Below are positions 25,778 through 33,391 of a DNA stretch of 46,927 nt, piece after piece. The DNA lies in NCBI RefSeq assembly GCF_028864145.1, contig NZ_JARBHJ010000016.1, positions 1 through 46,927 of the forward strand. Reading direction: 5' to 3'. The notes under the pieces are model-generated. The model was not told the DNA's origin and searched no databases. It saw nothing but the letters and a program-made list of their open reading frames with translations. The translations under genes were made by a program, and so were the position numbers. How positions within the stretch are numbered: position 1 is the stretch's first letter; each line of letters opens with the position of its first letter. The stretch is from Actinotignum schaalii. Its GTDB lineage: Bacteria; Actinomycetota; Actinomycetes; Actinomycetales; Actinomycetaceae.

Positions 25778-25783
25778 ATTGTA
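25778..25783 (-). promoter_or_regulatory. -10 box of the first kinase gene
   Basis: TACAAT on the reverse strand, 7 nt before the ATG; places the transcription start at or next to the start codon. Confidence 0.6.
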
Positions 25784-25980
25784 CGACCCGCCCGCGCGCT
25801 CCAGAACCGCCGTTCGGCCCGCGGATAATACCCGAAGGGATGAGCCGGCTCTGCCCATGTGGAGGATGTGCCCGCCGCGCGGCCCTTCTACCCTGGAGGC
25901 GATACGTGAGCGACTCTGGCCGCCGGCTTATGACCGGGCCGGGGCGGCGCCCACCGCTGTAGATAAAGAAAGGTTCTCGC

Positions 25981-26649
25981 ATGTCAGCATCCACGCCGCC
26001 GGTGTACGGCGCAGTTCCCGCTCCGGAGCAGAAAAAGAATTGGTTTGCGCGCCATAAGCTCCTTACCGCGCTCCTCGTTATTGTGGTGCTCGCGGTTATC
26101 GGTGCCTCGCTCTCGAAGCAATCCGATGGCAAGCCTGCCGCCAGCTCCAGCTCGCAGGCCGCCGATAGCGCCGCCGCTGGGAACGCTGCGGATAGCGCGG
26201 ATAAGGCAGATAAGAAGGCCGAGTCCGAGGGCGCGCAGGATAATAAGAACGACGACGCAACCGTGGGCATCGGCACTCCTGTCATTCTCGGTGATTTTGA
26301 AGTGACCGTGACGAATGTGGACAAGGGCGTGAGCCATATCGGCAATGACGTGCTCGGTAAGGATGCCACGGGTCAGTACGTCATTGTGGACGTAACCGTG
26401 AAGAACACCGGGAAGGAAGCGGCTGGATTCTCCGAATCGGAGCAGAAGCTCGTGGATACCGAGGGGCGCCAGCATTCGGTTTCCGGCGATTCCCTGTATC
26501 TGGGCGATGCGTCGATGATTTACGAGAAGGTCAATCCGGGGAATACCGTGACCGGGAAGCTGCTCTACGATGTGCCAGCCGACGCGGTTCCGGCCAAGCT
26601 GGAGCTGGAAACCGGGTGGATCCATAACGCGACCGTCACCTTGCAGTAA
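25981..26649 (+). CDS. membrane-anchored DUF4352 protein
   Basis: 222 residues: a Pro-rich cytosolic start ending in KKNWFARHK, one membrane segment (about 29-45), a low-complexity Ala/Ser/Asp/Lys linker (about 50-95) and an extracytoplasmic immunoglobulin-like DUF4352 domain (about 95-222) with the family pattern GQYVIVDVTVKNTGKEA and a following strand pair. Such domains occur in many actinobacterial lipoproteins and membrane proteins; function is unknown. GAAAGG lies 8 nt before the ATG. A terminator follows, so it is a single-gene unit. Confidence 0.82.
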   Translation: MSASTPPVYGAVPAPEQKKNWFARHKLLTALLVIVVLAVIGASLSKQSDGKPAASSSSQAADSAAAGNAADSADKADKKAESEGAQDNKNDDATVGIGTPVILGDFEVTVTNVDKGVSHIGNDVLGKDATGQYVIVDVTVKNTGKEAAGFSESEQKLVDTEGRQHSVSGDSLYLGDASMIYEKVNPGNTVTGKLLYDVPADAVPAKLELETGWIHNATVTLQ

Positions 26650-26703
26650 ACGCTGATTACTTCGCTGATACCGCTGCGCGGTTATCGCCTGGCGTTTATC
26701 TTC

Positions 26704-26738
26704 GCGGCCCTTCGCTCTAGAATCGAGCGAGGGGCCGC
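26704..26738 (+). terminator. terminator after the DUF4352 gene
   Basis: 14-bp stem with one G-T pair: GCGGCCCTTCGCTC against GAGCGAGGGGCCGC, 7-nt loop tagaatc. Confidence 0.75.
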
Positions 26739-26815
26739 AGCACATTCACCCAGCTGAGCGGGCTCCGCGGCAGCACTCTTAGCCATGAAGAAGCGAAGGA
26801 AGGCGGCTCTCAGCT

Positions 26816-28183
26816 ATGTCACAGCTCGACACTATCTGGTGGCAGGTTTTTGCCCTGGGCGCCTGCGGGGCGCCCATTCGCGAGGGGCATAACCCCCTAA
26901 CCGCGGCCGGGGAGATTCCCGAAGCCACTCCCGGTGAACACCGTTTACGAGCCTTGGATCCGTGGCTGGATTATCTTATTGAGCTCGGCGCGAATGGCCT
27001 GCTCCTCACCCCGATTTTCGCTTCCGTTTCCCACGGTTACGACACCCTCGATCATTTCCGCCTCGATCCGCGCCTGGGCGATAACGCGGATATCACCCAT
27101 CTCATTGAAGAAGCGCACCGCCGCGGCATCCGGGTGCTGTTCGACGGGGTTTTCAACCATATTTCCCGCTTCCACCCGCAGGTGGAGGAGCTGGGCCTGC
27201 GCACCGAGAGCGGCGATTTCCACACCTGGGAAGGCCACGGGGATCTCATTACCCTCGATCATTCTTCGCCGCACGTGCGCGAGCTGGTCCGCGAGGTCAT
27301 GGAATTCTGGCTGGAACGCGGTATTGACGGCTGGCGCCTAGACGTGGCCTACGCGGTTCCGACCGATTTTTGGGCCGAGGTGCTCGGGAAAGTCCGCGAG
27401 CGATTCCCGGAAGCTCTGTTCCTGGGCGAAGTTATCCACGGTGACTATTCCGATTTTGTGGCGCGGTCCAGGGTGGATACGCTCACCCAGTACGAACTCT
27501 GGGCCTCGATCCGCCAATCCATCGCTTCGCGTAATTTCTGGGAGCTGGACTGGAATCTGGGGCGGCACGCGCAGTTCTGCGAACATTTCATTCCCAATAC
27601 TTTCATCGGCAATCACGATGTGGAACGTATTGCCACGGCGGTGGGTCCGGCCGGCGCGGTGCTGGCCGCCGCGGTGCTGTTCACCGTTCCGGGAATGCCC
27701 TCGATTTATTACGGGGACGAACAGGGCTTCACGGGAACTAAACTCGAGGGCTTTTCTGCCGACGACCAGTTGCGCCCGCCCCTGCCCGAACGCCCCGAAC
27801 AACTCTCTGACCTGGGCGCCGGGATATATAGCGCCTACCGCGCTCTCATCGCGCTGCGCCGCACCCACCCGTGGCTCACCCGCGCCCGCCTTGAGGTCAC
27901 GGGCAAGGATAATACCTGGATCGAGTACCGCGTGTGGGAGCGTGAGCACGACGACGCAGCCCCCGGCGGTGTGGACTCCGGCCAACCCGCCGAGCTGCGG
28001 GTGCGCCTCGATCTCGAGCCGCACCCGCGCGTTCGTATCACCGGCGTTGCTGCCGGAACTGCGGGCGCGAGCGCCACGGGCGATAGCAACTCGGGCGCTG
28101 GCGACGCGACTACCACCGCCGGGAATCCGGGCGGCGAAGTTGAGCTCTTCTTCTGGCACGCCGACGCGGAAAGCGGGGAGTAA
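26816..28183 (+). CDS. GH13 family alpha-amylase-type glycosidase
   Basis: 455-residue cytoplasmic enzyme (no signal peptide) of the alpha-amylase superfamily. The four conserved regions are present: FDGVFNHIS; DGWRLDVAY with the nucleophile Asp; LGEVIHGDY with the acid/base Glu; and FIGNHDVER with the stabilising Asp. It lacks the large starch-binding domains of secreted amylases. The C-terminus is an Ala/Gly/Ser/Thr-rich stretch interrupting what should be a beta-sandwich domain (about 385-455). It probably acts on short alpha-glucans or trehalose-like sugars, but the substrate is not readable. First gene of a likely operon with yaaA, 3 bp apart. Confidence 0.88.
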   Translation: MSQLDTIWWQVFALGACGAPIREGHNPLTAAGEIPEATPGEHRLRALDPWLDYLIELGANGLLLTPIFASVSHGYDTLDHFRLDPRLGDNADITHLIEEAHRRGIRVLFDGVFNHISRFHPQVEELGLRTESGDFHTWEGHGDLITLDHSSPHVRELVREVMEFWLERGIDGWRLDVAYAVPTDFWAEVLGKVRERFPEALFLGEVIHGDYSDFVARSRVDTLTQYELWASIRQSIASRNFWELDWNLGRHAQFCEHFIPNTFIGNHDVERIATAVGPAGAVLAAAVLFTVPGMPSIYYGDEQGFTGTKLEGFSADDQLRPPLPERPEQLSDLGAGIYSAYRALIALRRTHPWLTRARLEVTGKDNTWIEYRVWEREHDDAAPGGVDSGQPAELRVRLDLEPHPRVRITGVAAGTAGASATGDSNSGAGDATTTAGNPGGEVELFFWHADAESGE

Positions 28184-28186
28184 ACA

Positions 28187-28984
28187 ATGCTTATCCTCCT
28201 CCCTCCTTCGGAAGGGAAAACCGCACCGGCCAGCGGCCCCACTCTGGATCTCAGCGCCCTGAGCATCCCGGAATTCACCGCGCTGCGCGCCGAACTGGTG
28301 GCGGAGCTGGAAGCCGTATCTCGCCGCCCCGATGCCCTTGATATTCTCGGGGTGGGTCCGAGCATTGCTGGTGAAGTCGCCACGCAAATCACGCTGCGGG
28401 AACAGCCCTGCGCTCCGGCCTGGCAGGTCTATACCGGAGTGCTCTACCAGGCTCTCGATATGGGAAGCTTTTCTGCCACCCAACTCACCCGCGCCGGCGA
28501 GCACACCCTGATTTTCTCCGGTCTTTTCGGAGCCACGTCACCGCTTGACCTCATCCCCTCCTACAGGTTGGGAATGAACGTAGAACTGGGCGGCGCGAAG
28601 ATTTCGGCCCGCTGGGCACCCCTCTGGCCGGTTCTTAACAGTCGGGCCACCGGTTTGGTCATCGACGCGAGATCCGGTGCCCATGCGGGATGGAAGGTGC
28701 CAGCTAGCTGCGACGTCGTGAAAATAACCGCCACCCGCATCACGGGCGCAACGTCCCGTACGATCTCGCACGCCGCGAAATATTTTCGCGGGCGGGTGGC
28801 ACGCCTGGCTCTCCTGGCCGATACCCCGCCGCGCGAAGCTGAAGAATTGGCGGAATTGTGCCAGCAATTGGTGGGCGAAAGAACCGCGGCCGGGGCGATC
28901 ACCGGGGTGGAATTAGGACCGGCGCGGCGTGGGGTGCGCGAGCTCGCGGTGGTGGAGACCGTGGATGCGGGGCGCGCCCACTAA
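28187..28984 (+). CDS. yaaA: YaaA family peroxide-stress protein
   Basis: 265-residue member of the YaaA/UPF0246 family, which in E. coli binds DNA and lowers damage from hydrogen peroxide by limiting free iron. Typical blocks: LLPPSEGKT at the N-terminus, QVYTGVLYQALD, LIFSGLFGATSPLDLIPSYRL and SHAAKYFRGRVARLAL. ATG 28187 has GGGGAG in the end of the preceding GH13 gene. The 3' end contains the promoter of rlmC. Confidence 0.92.
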   Translation: MLILLPPSEGKTAPASGPTLDLSALSIPEFTALRAELVAELEAVSRRPDALDILGVGPSIAGEVATQITLREQPCAPAWQVYTGVLYQALDMGSFSATQLTRAGEHTLIFSGLFGATSPLDLIPSYRLGMNVELGGAKISARWAPLWPVLNSRATGLVIDARSGAHAGWKVPASCDVVKITATRITGATSRTISHAAKYFRGRVARLALLADTPPREAEELAELCQQLVGERTAAGAITGVELGPARRGVRELAVVETVDAGRAH

Positions 28985-28987
28985 GCT
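28982..28987 (+). promoter_or_regulatory. -10 box of rlmC
   Basis: TAAGCT across the yaaA stop codon, 6 nt before the GTG start, without a ribosome binding site; points to a leaderless transcript. Confidence 0.5.
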
Positions 28988-28993
28988 GGGACC

Positions 28994-30115
28994 GTGCGTT
29001 GTTCGTATTTTGAGGCGGGGACCTGCCGTTCGTGTACCCGGATGGGTGAGGCATACCCCGCTCAGGTAGCGGACAAAGAGGCGCGCCTGGCTGAATTGCT
29101 GGCGCCCTTCGACCCGGTGTGGCTACCGCCGGCGCTCTCCCCCGAATCGCATTTTCGCAATAAAGCGAAACTTGCCGTGGGCGGAACCACGCAGGCGCCA
29201 ACGCTGGGAATTTTGGATCGGGGCATGCGCGGGGTGGACCTGCGCGCATGCGGACTCTACGAAGAGCCCATTACCGCGGCGCTCCCGGTGCTAACCGAGT
29301 TCATCGGGCGGGCGCGACTCACGCCTTTCGACGTGCCGAGCGGGCGCGGGGAATTGAAGAATATTCTCCTCACCGCGGCGCCGAGCGGTGAGCTGCTACT
29401 ACGTTTTGTGCTGCGCTCAACCGAATCGGTGGTGCGGATTCGCAAGCATCTGCCCTGGTTACGTGCGCAACTCCCGAACGCGCGGGTTATTTCTGTCAAT
29501 TTGCTGCCGCAGCGCGCCGCCCTCGTGGAAGGCGAGGAAGAGATTGTGCTGACGGCGGAGGATACGCTCCCCTTCCCGCTCGGCACGGTCACGCTCTACC
29601 TCACCCCGCGTTCCTTCTTCCAGACGAATACCACGATTGCCCGGGCGATGTACGCACAGGCGCGAGACTGGGCCGCCGGTTTGGAGGGGCTGCGCACGGT
29701 ATGGGACTTGTATTGCGGGGTGGGTGGTTTCGCGCTGCACGTGGCCGGCCCGGGGCGACGCGTGACCGGCGTGGAGATTTCCGAGGCAGCGGTGGATTCC
29801 GCGCGCCGCGCTGCCGCGAACGCCGGTAGTTCCGCGCAGTTTTTTGCCGGCGACGCCGCACGTGCCGCCGGCAAGCTCGGCGGCACGCCCGATCTGCTCA
29901 TCGTTAATCCACCCCGGCGTGGCCTGACAGATCTCACCGAGTGGATTGCGGTCAATCCCCCGCGCTGGCTCATCTATTCATCGTGCAATCCCACCACGCT
30001 GGCCAAAGACCTGGGGCTGCTGGATGGCTTTGCCGTGCACGAAGCACGCCTCATGGACATGTTCCCGCAAACCGGGCACATGGAATGCATGGTGCTGGCC
30101 GAGCGGGTGGATTAA
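28994..30115 (+). CDS. rlmC: 23S rRNA (uracil-C5)-methyltransferase RlmC type
   Basis: 373-residue iron-sulfur, SAM-dependent methyltransferase making 5-methyluridine in 23S rRNA. Cluster ligands: Cys3, Cys11, Cys14 (CSYFEAGTCRSC) and Cys near 87 (LRACGLYEEP). No TRAM domain precedes them, which favours RlmC over RlmD. The SAM fold shows WDLYCGVGGFALHVA, TGVEISEAAVDSA, LIVNPPRRGL and the catalytic Cys in IYSSCNPTTLAKDL. GTG start. Some actinobacterial relatives modify position 747 and others both known sites, so the exact base is uncertain. Confidence 0.93.
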   Translation: MRCSYFEAGTCRSCTRMGEAYPAQVADKEARLAELLAPFDPVWLPPALSPESHFRNKAKLAVGGTTQAPTLGILDRGMRGVDLRACGLYEEPITAALPVLTEFIGRARLTPFDVPSGRGELKNILLTAAPSGELLLRFVLRSTESVVRIRKHLPWLRAQLPNARVISVNLLPQRAALVEGEEEIVLTAEDTLPFPLGTVTLYLTPRSFFQTNTTIARAMYAQARDWAAGLEGLRTVWDLYCGVGGFALHVAGPGRRVTGVEISEAAVDSARRAAANAGSSAQFFAGDAARAAGKLGGTPDLLIVNPPRRGLTDLTEWIAVNPPRWLIYSSCNPTTLAKDLGLLDGFAVHEARLMDMFPQTGHMECMVLAERVD

Positions 30116-30213
30116 GCGGGGCCGCACCAAGCGCTAAGCGCCAAGAGTCACACCGGCCAAATCACACCGCCAGTTCCCGATAACGCCCACTTGCACATGC
30201 CAATACATAAGCA

Positions 30214-30232
30214 CCTCCTCTTCTATAGGAGG
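30214..30232 (+). repeat. hairpin over the antitoxin ribosome binding site
   Basis: CCTCCT (30214-30219) and AGGAGG (30227-30232) are perfect complements with a 7-nt loop. The right arm is the ribosome binding site of the RelB-like antitoxin, so the mRNA can hide it; alternatively a DNA operator for autorepression. Confidence 0.6.
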
Positions 30233-30240
30233 GGTATTTT

Positions 30241-30546
30241 ATGGCCACGACAGCTAATCTCTACGTCCGCATCGATCCCGATGTCAAAGAGCAAGCAGAG
30301 TACATTCTTAATTCTCTGGGACTCCCGCCGTCGAGTGCTATTACCATGTTTTATAAGCAGATTATTCAGCAGCAAGGGCTTCCCTTTGACGCAAAGCTCT
30401 CGTATAGAAAACCAGTCGGCATCAGCTCGCTGACTCGAGATGAATTGATGCTCGAATTGGACAAAGGCTACCAGTCAATCCTGTCCGGAGATACCGAGCC
30501 GGCAGACGAGGTATTTGAAGCCTTGGACAAGGAATTTAATGCATGA
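30241..30546 (+). CDS. RelB/DinJ-family antitoxin
   Basis: 101-residue type II antitoxin. The N-terminus is a ribbon-helix-helix DNA-binding domain (ANLYVRIDPDVKEQAEYIL, SLGLPPSSAITMFYKQII), typical for RelB/DinJ. The acidic C-terminus (LTRDELMLELDKGYQSILSG, ADEVFEALDKEFNA) would wrap the toxin. AGGAGGGG precedes the ATG. The stop overlaps the toxin start (ATGA), as usual for such pairs. Base composition is AT-richer than the flanking genes, which suggests gene transfer. Confidence 0.9.
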   Translation: MATTANLYVRIDPDVKEQAEYILNSLGLPPSSAITMFYKQIIQQQGLPFDAKLSYRKPVGISSLTRDELMLELDKGYQSILSGDTEPADEVFEALDKEFNA

Positions 30547-30875
30547 GCTATGCCGTAGTTATTTCACGAGAAGCCAAGGAAGACCTACGGTCCATCTATG
30601 CCTATATCGCATTCAATCTTCGGTCTCCCCGAATTCGGTCTCCCCAAACCGCACAGAGGCCAATAAGTAGAATCAAAATGGCGACAAAAGGCCTTAACAA
30701 CTTCCCGAAGCGGCATAGGCTCGCTAACTTTGAACCGTACAGAAGCCGTGGACTCCGCATTAATTCATGTGATAATTACCTTATTTTTTACTTCACGCAG
30801 GAATCGGTCAAAGAAGTTCTTATTTCAAGAGTACTGTGCGCTAAAAGGAATATCGAAAGCGCATTGGCGAACTAA
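30543..30875 (+). CDS. RelE/ParE-superfamily toxin
   Basis: 110-residue partner of the preceding antitoxin. Family marks: YAVVISREAKEDLRSIYAYIAF, the basic FPKRHRLANFEPYRSRGLRI, and the strand NYLIFYF...VLISRVLCAKRNIE. Expected either to cleave mRNA at the ribosome or to block gyrase; RelE is favoured by the antitoxin type. A 15-bp direct repeat (ttcggtctcccc...) duplicates RSPRI/RSPQT in the first helix-loop, adding five residues in frame; activity may be affected. Confidence 0.87.
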   Translation: MSYAVVISREAKEDLRSIYAYIAFNLRSPRIRSPQTAQRPISRIKMATKGLNNFPKRHRLANFEPYRSRGLRINSCDNYLIFYFTQESVKEVLISRVLCAKRNIESALAN

Positions 30876-30890
30876 AATACGTTTTCCACA

Positions 30891-30959
30891 TCATATACAA
30901 TACTGGATTCTCATAACGAGACCAGCTTGCCAAGAATAAGCTACCTTGCAGAACTTCAT
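30891..30959 (-). pseudogene. RelE-type toxin remnant (22 codons)
   Basis: Reading MKFCKVAYSWQAGLVMRIQ-YCI then TGA. The ATG overlaps the stop of the antitoxin-like gene (ATGA), exactly where a toxin gene should begin. The sequence resembles toxin N-termini (KVVYSxQAxxDLxxIxDYI), but the rest of the toxin is gone. It stops next to the 3' end of the intact, convergent toxin gene. Confidence 0.55.
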
Positions 30960-31150
30960 ACCCTATATGCGTCTTTAAGGAGTCGGTCTACTTCATCTGC
31001 ACTATATGATTTTCCGCTCGCCAGAGAGTCGATTCCTTTTTGCAACTCTACGGTCAGTTCTTCTTGCGACAGATTACCTAAGGCAACTGGTTCAACCGAC
31101 ATCCGAAAATCTGCCGGCACCTCTACAGGCTCATCCTTGGTAGTCGTCAT
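30956..31150 (-). CDS. orphan RelB-like antitoxin, shortened
   Basis: 64 residues. The C-terminal part (NLSQEELTVELQKGIDSLAS, SADEVDRLLKDAYRV) aligns with the toxin-binding end of the intact antitoxin at 30241-30546. The N-terminal ribbon-helix-helix domain is lacking: only MTTTKDEPVEVPADFRM precedes. A strong ribosome site (GAAAAGGAGG) precedes the ATG, so it is probably still expressed. It could act as an anti-addiction factor against related toxins. Its own toxin has decayed. Confidence 0.7.
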   Translation of the reverse strand: MTTTKDEPVEVPADFRMSVEPVALGNLSQEELTVELQKGIDSLASGKSYSADEVDRLLKDAYRV

Positions 31151-31173
31151 AAAGCCTCCTTTTCACCGCTGCT

Positions 31174-31270
31174 ACAGTACTGTGGTTGTCACGGTAACTC
31201 CTTAGAGTTAATCCACAACCACACTGCCGCCTGTTGCCGGGATACCCGCGTTGTACATGCGCGGTTATCC
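31174..31270. repeat. cluster of palindromes upstream of the orphan antitoxin
   Basis: Within the gene-free 31151-31489 stretch: the perfect palindrome ACAGTACTGT (31174-31183); the 9-bp inverted repeat TGTGGTTGT/ACAACCACA (31181-31189, 31215-31223) enclosing AACTC-CTTA-GAGTT (31196-31209); and GGATACCCGCG/CGCGGTTATCC (31240-31250, 31260-31270; one mismatch). They fit operators or hairpins of the antitoxin leader. Confidence 0.65.
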
Positions 31271-31332
31271 TCCGGTCACTTGTGCTTCCCTGAGTGCGAT
31301 AGCAGAATCACCACATGGCTACCCCAGAACTC

Positions 31333-31395
31333 ACCAAATCATTGCAGTAGCATCTACCAAATCATTGCAGTAAACCTTACCAGATCATTGCAGTA
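31333..31395. repeat. three 23-bp iterons
   Basis: ACCAAATCATTGCAGTA occurs at 31333 and 31356, and ACCAGATCATTGCAGTA at 31379, spaced exactly 23 bp apart. Constant spacing on one face of the helix suggests protein binding, for example the multiple-repeat end of an insertion sequence (IS21-like ends have such arrays) or an iteron array. No transposase or Rep gene is visible. Confidence 0.85.
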
Positions 31396-31489
31396 GAAAC
31401 TGATCAATCGGCCCAATATCAAGGGAAAACCCGGCCGGCGCCGCTATTGCACACCAACGCAGTTCGCTCCCAGCTCGCGGCTTCCACAC

Positions 31490-33379
31490 TCACCGCAAAC
31501 CGTAGCGTTTGAGGTGACGCTGGGCGCGCGCGGAGTTGTCATTCTGCAAGGCGAGCAGTTCTGCGTAGATACCCCCGGATTCAGCGAGCTCAGCCGGACT
31601 ACCCACCTCATCAATGCGCCCGGCGCGCAGAGTAATAATGCGGTCCACGCTGGCGATGGTCGAGAGTCGGTGCGCGATAATAATCGAAGTGCGATCCTTC
31701 ATGAGTTCTTCCAAACCGGCCTGCACCCACCGCTCGGAGCGAGTATCCAGCGCGGAGGTCGCTTCGTCCAGTACCAGAACCGGGGCGGCTTTGAGCATCG
31801 CACGAGCCACCGCGATGCGCTGGCGTTGCCCACCGGAAAGCTTGAGCCCGCGCTCCCCGATGACAGTGTCATAGCCGTGGGCAAAGCGCCGAATAAAACG
31901 ATCCGCGTGGGCACGGGTTGCGGCGTCGAGAATTTCTTCTTCGGTAGCATCCGGGCGTCCGTAAGCAATATTTTCCCGAATTGTTCCGGAGAAAAGTGCC
32001 GGATCCTGGAAAACTACCCCGATAGCGGCCCTCACCTGCCGAAGCGACAAATCCGCGATATCGCTGCCGAAGAGCTCAATGTGCCCGGCCCGCGGTTCGT
32101 AGAGCCCCAGAAGAAGCGAGGTGAGAGTGGTTTTCCCACCTCCAGATTCGGAAACGAAAGCCACTCGTTCCCCCGGCTCGATAGTGAAACTAACATCGCG
32201 TAAGACATCTGGATCTGTGCCGTATCCAAAAGTCACGTTCTCGAAACGAATTGCCGGCACATCAGGCTGAGCCTCCACCGCGTTGTGGTGGAGCGTGCGG
32301 GCCGTACGCGGGCGGGCCGGTGCGGCGTCGTCGTTAAAAGTAGGGTCAGCTCCGCCAGAAAGAGCAGCGGAGTTGGATATAACGGGGCGCTGCCCGCGTT
32401 CGGTTTCGGTGAGCTCCATAACCTCGAAATAGTCGCGCGAGCCGGCGATGGCGTGCTGGGTGGTGTCCACGATCCAGCTCATTGACATGACTGGGCGGCG
32501 CGCCATCCCCACGAGCTGCACCAAGATGACCATATCTCCCACGGAAAATTGGCCGCGGGCGGTGCGCAGGAAAATAATGGCGTAAATCGCGAAGAAAATA
32601 ATGGCCATAACCATACGGCGCAGGAAATCCATACCGTGCCAGTGGCGGGATTGCTTGGCGGTGAGACTCTCGGCGTGCTCGTAGTGGCGGGCGAAATGCG
32701 CGAGTTCGCCGCGTTCACGGGTGAAGGATTTGACCACGCGGATCTGGCCGATTACTTCGTTGAAGCGCCCGCCGGCCACATCGATATCTTCGTTTTTCTG
32801 CGCTTCTAGGCCCTGCCAGCGCCGCGAGGTGAGGGCCGTCAGCCACATGTAGATCGGGAAAATAATAAGCAGAAGGAGGCAGAGTAACGGGGAATATATA
32901 AAGGAAATAACCAGGACGGCCAGCACCGTGAGCAGCGTGGTGAAAAAGGAGTTCGCGAAGCTTTTGACGAAATTCGTGACCTCCATAATGGAGCGGTTGA
33001 GGCGCGAGGTGATGGTGCCGGTGAGTTCGCGATCAAAATAATCTTGGGGAAGGGTGAGGAGTTTATCGAAATAGCGCACGGAGAGGATGGAGCGCATTTT
33101 TTGGCTCATGAGATCTCCGGCGTATCCGCCCAGCGAGTCCACGGTGGTGGAGAAAAAGTCGATGGCGAGGAACGCGCCCGCCAGCAGGATCACCCGCCGC
33201 ACCGCCACCCCAACGTCGAGGCTGCCGCTCACGGCAGCAACGGCGGTATCGGTGGCGGCCCCGAGCACGAAGGGAACGATAATGGTTCCGGCGGTTACGA
33301 GGATGGAGGCGAGTGCCACCGCCACGTAGTAGCGCGACAGCGCGGAGGTGAAACGAAAAATTCTTAGCAGTGCGTGCAC
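31490..33379 (-). CDS. ABC exporter, fused permease and ATPase
   Basis: 629-residue half-transporter of the lipid/multidrug exporter type, working as a dimer in the membrane. Six membrane segments (about 1-320) are followed by a nucleotide-binding domain with Walker A VSESGGGKTT (the first glycine of GxxxxGKT is Ser), Q-loop region VVFQDPALF, signature LSGGQRQRIAVARAML, Walker B VLVLDEATSALD and the H-loop IIAHRLST. A poorly conserved linker (about 325-385) joins the two. GTG start, with a TAGGGT -10 box 6 nt upstream that overlaps the hspR stop codon, so it has its own promoter after the chaperone operon. Cargo unknown. Confidence 0.93.
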   Translation of the reverse strand: MHALLRIFRFTSALSRYYVAVALASILVTAGTIIVPFVLGAATDTAVAAVSGSLDVGVAVRRVILLAGAFLAIDFFSTTVDSLGGYAGDLMSQKMRSILSVRYFDKLLTLPQDYFDRELTGTITSRLNRSIMEVTNFVKSFANSFFTTLLTVLAVLVISFIYSPLLCLLLLIIFPIYMWLTALTSRRWQGLEAQKNEDIDVAGGRFNEVIGQIRVVKSFTRERGELAHFARHYEHAESLTAKQSRHWHGMDFLRRMVMAIIFFAIYAIIFLRTARGQFSVGDMVILVQLVGMARRPVMSMSWIVDTTQHAIAGSRDYFEVMELTETERGQRPVISNSAALSGGADPTFNDDAAPARPRTARTLHHNAVEAQPDVPAIRFENVTFGYGTDPDVLRDVSFTIEPGERVAFVSESGGGKTTLTSLLLGLYEPRAGHIELFGSDIADLSLRQVRAAIGVVFQDPALFSGTIRENIAYGRPDATEEEILDAATRAHADRFIRRFAHGYDTVIGERGLKLSGGQRQRIAVARAMLKAAPVLVLDEATSALDTRSERWVQAGLEELMKDRTSIIIAHRLSTIASVDRIITLRAGRIDEVGSPAELAESGGIYAELLALQNDNSARAQRHLKRYGLR

Positions 33380-33385
33380 ATAGTG

Positions 33386-33391
33386 ACCCTA
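33386..33391 (-). promoter_or_regulatory. -10 box of the ABC exporter gene
   Basis: TAGGGT on the reverse strand, 6 nt before the GTG start and overlapping the hspR stop; suggests a leaderless transcript. Confidence 0.5.

Noticed and set aside
30191-30433. 80-codon frame overlapping the antitoxin gene
   Set aside because: Out of frame with the antitoxin, which has the stronger ribosome site and a clear ribbon-helix-helix domain.
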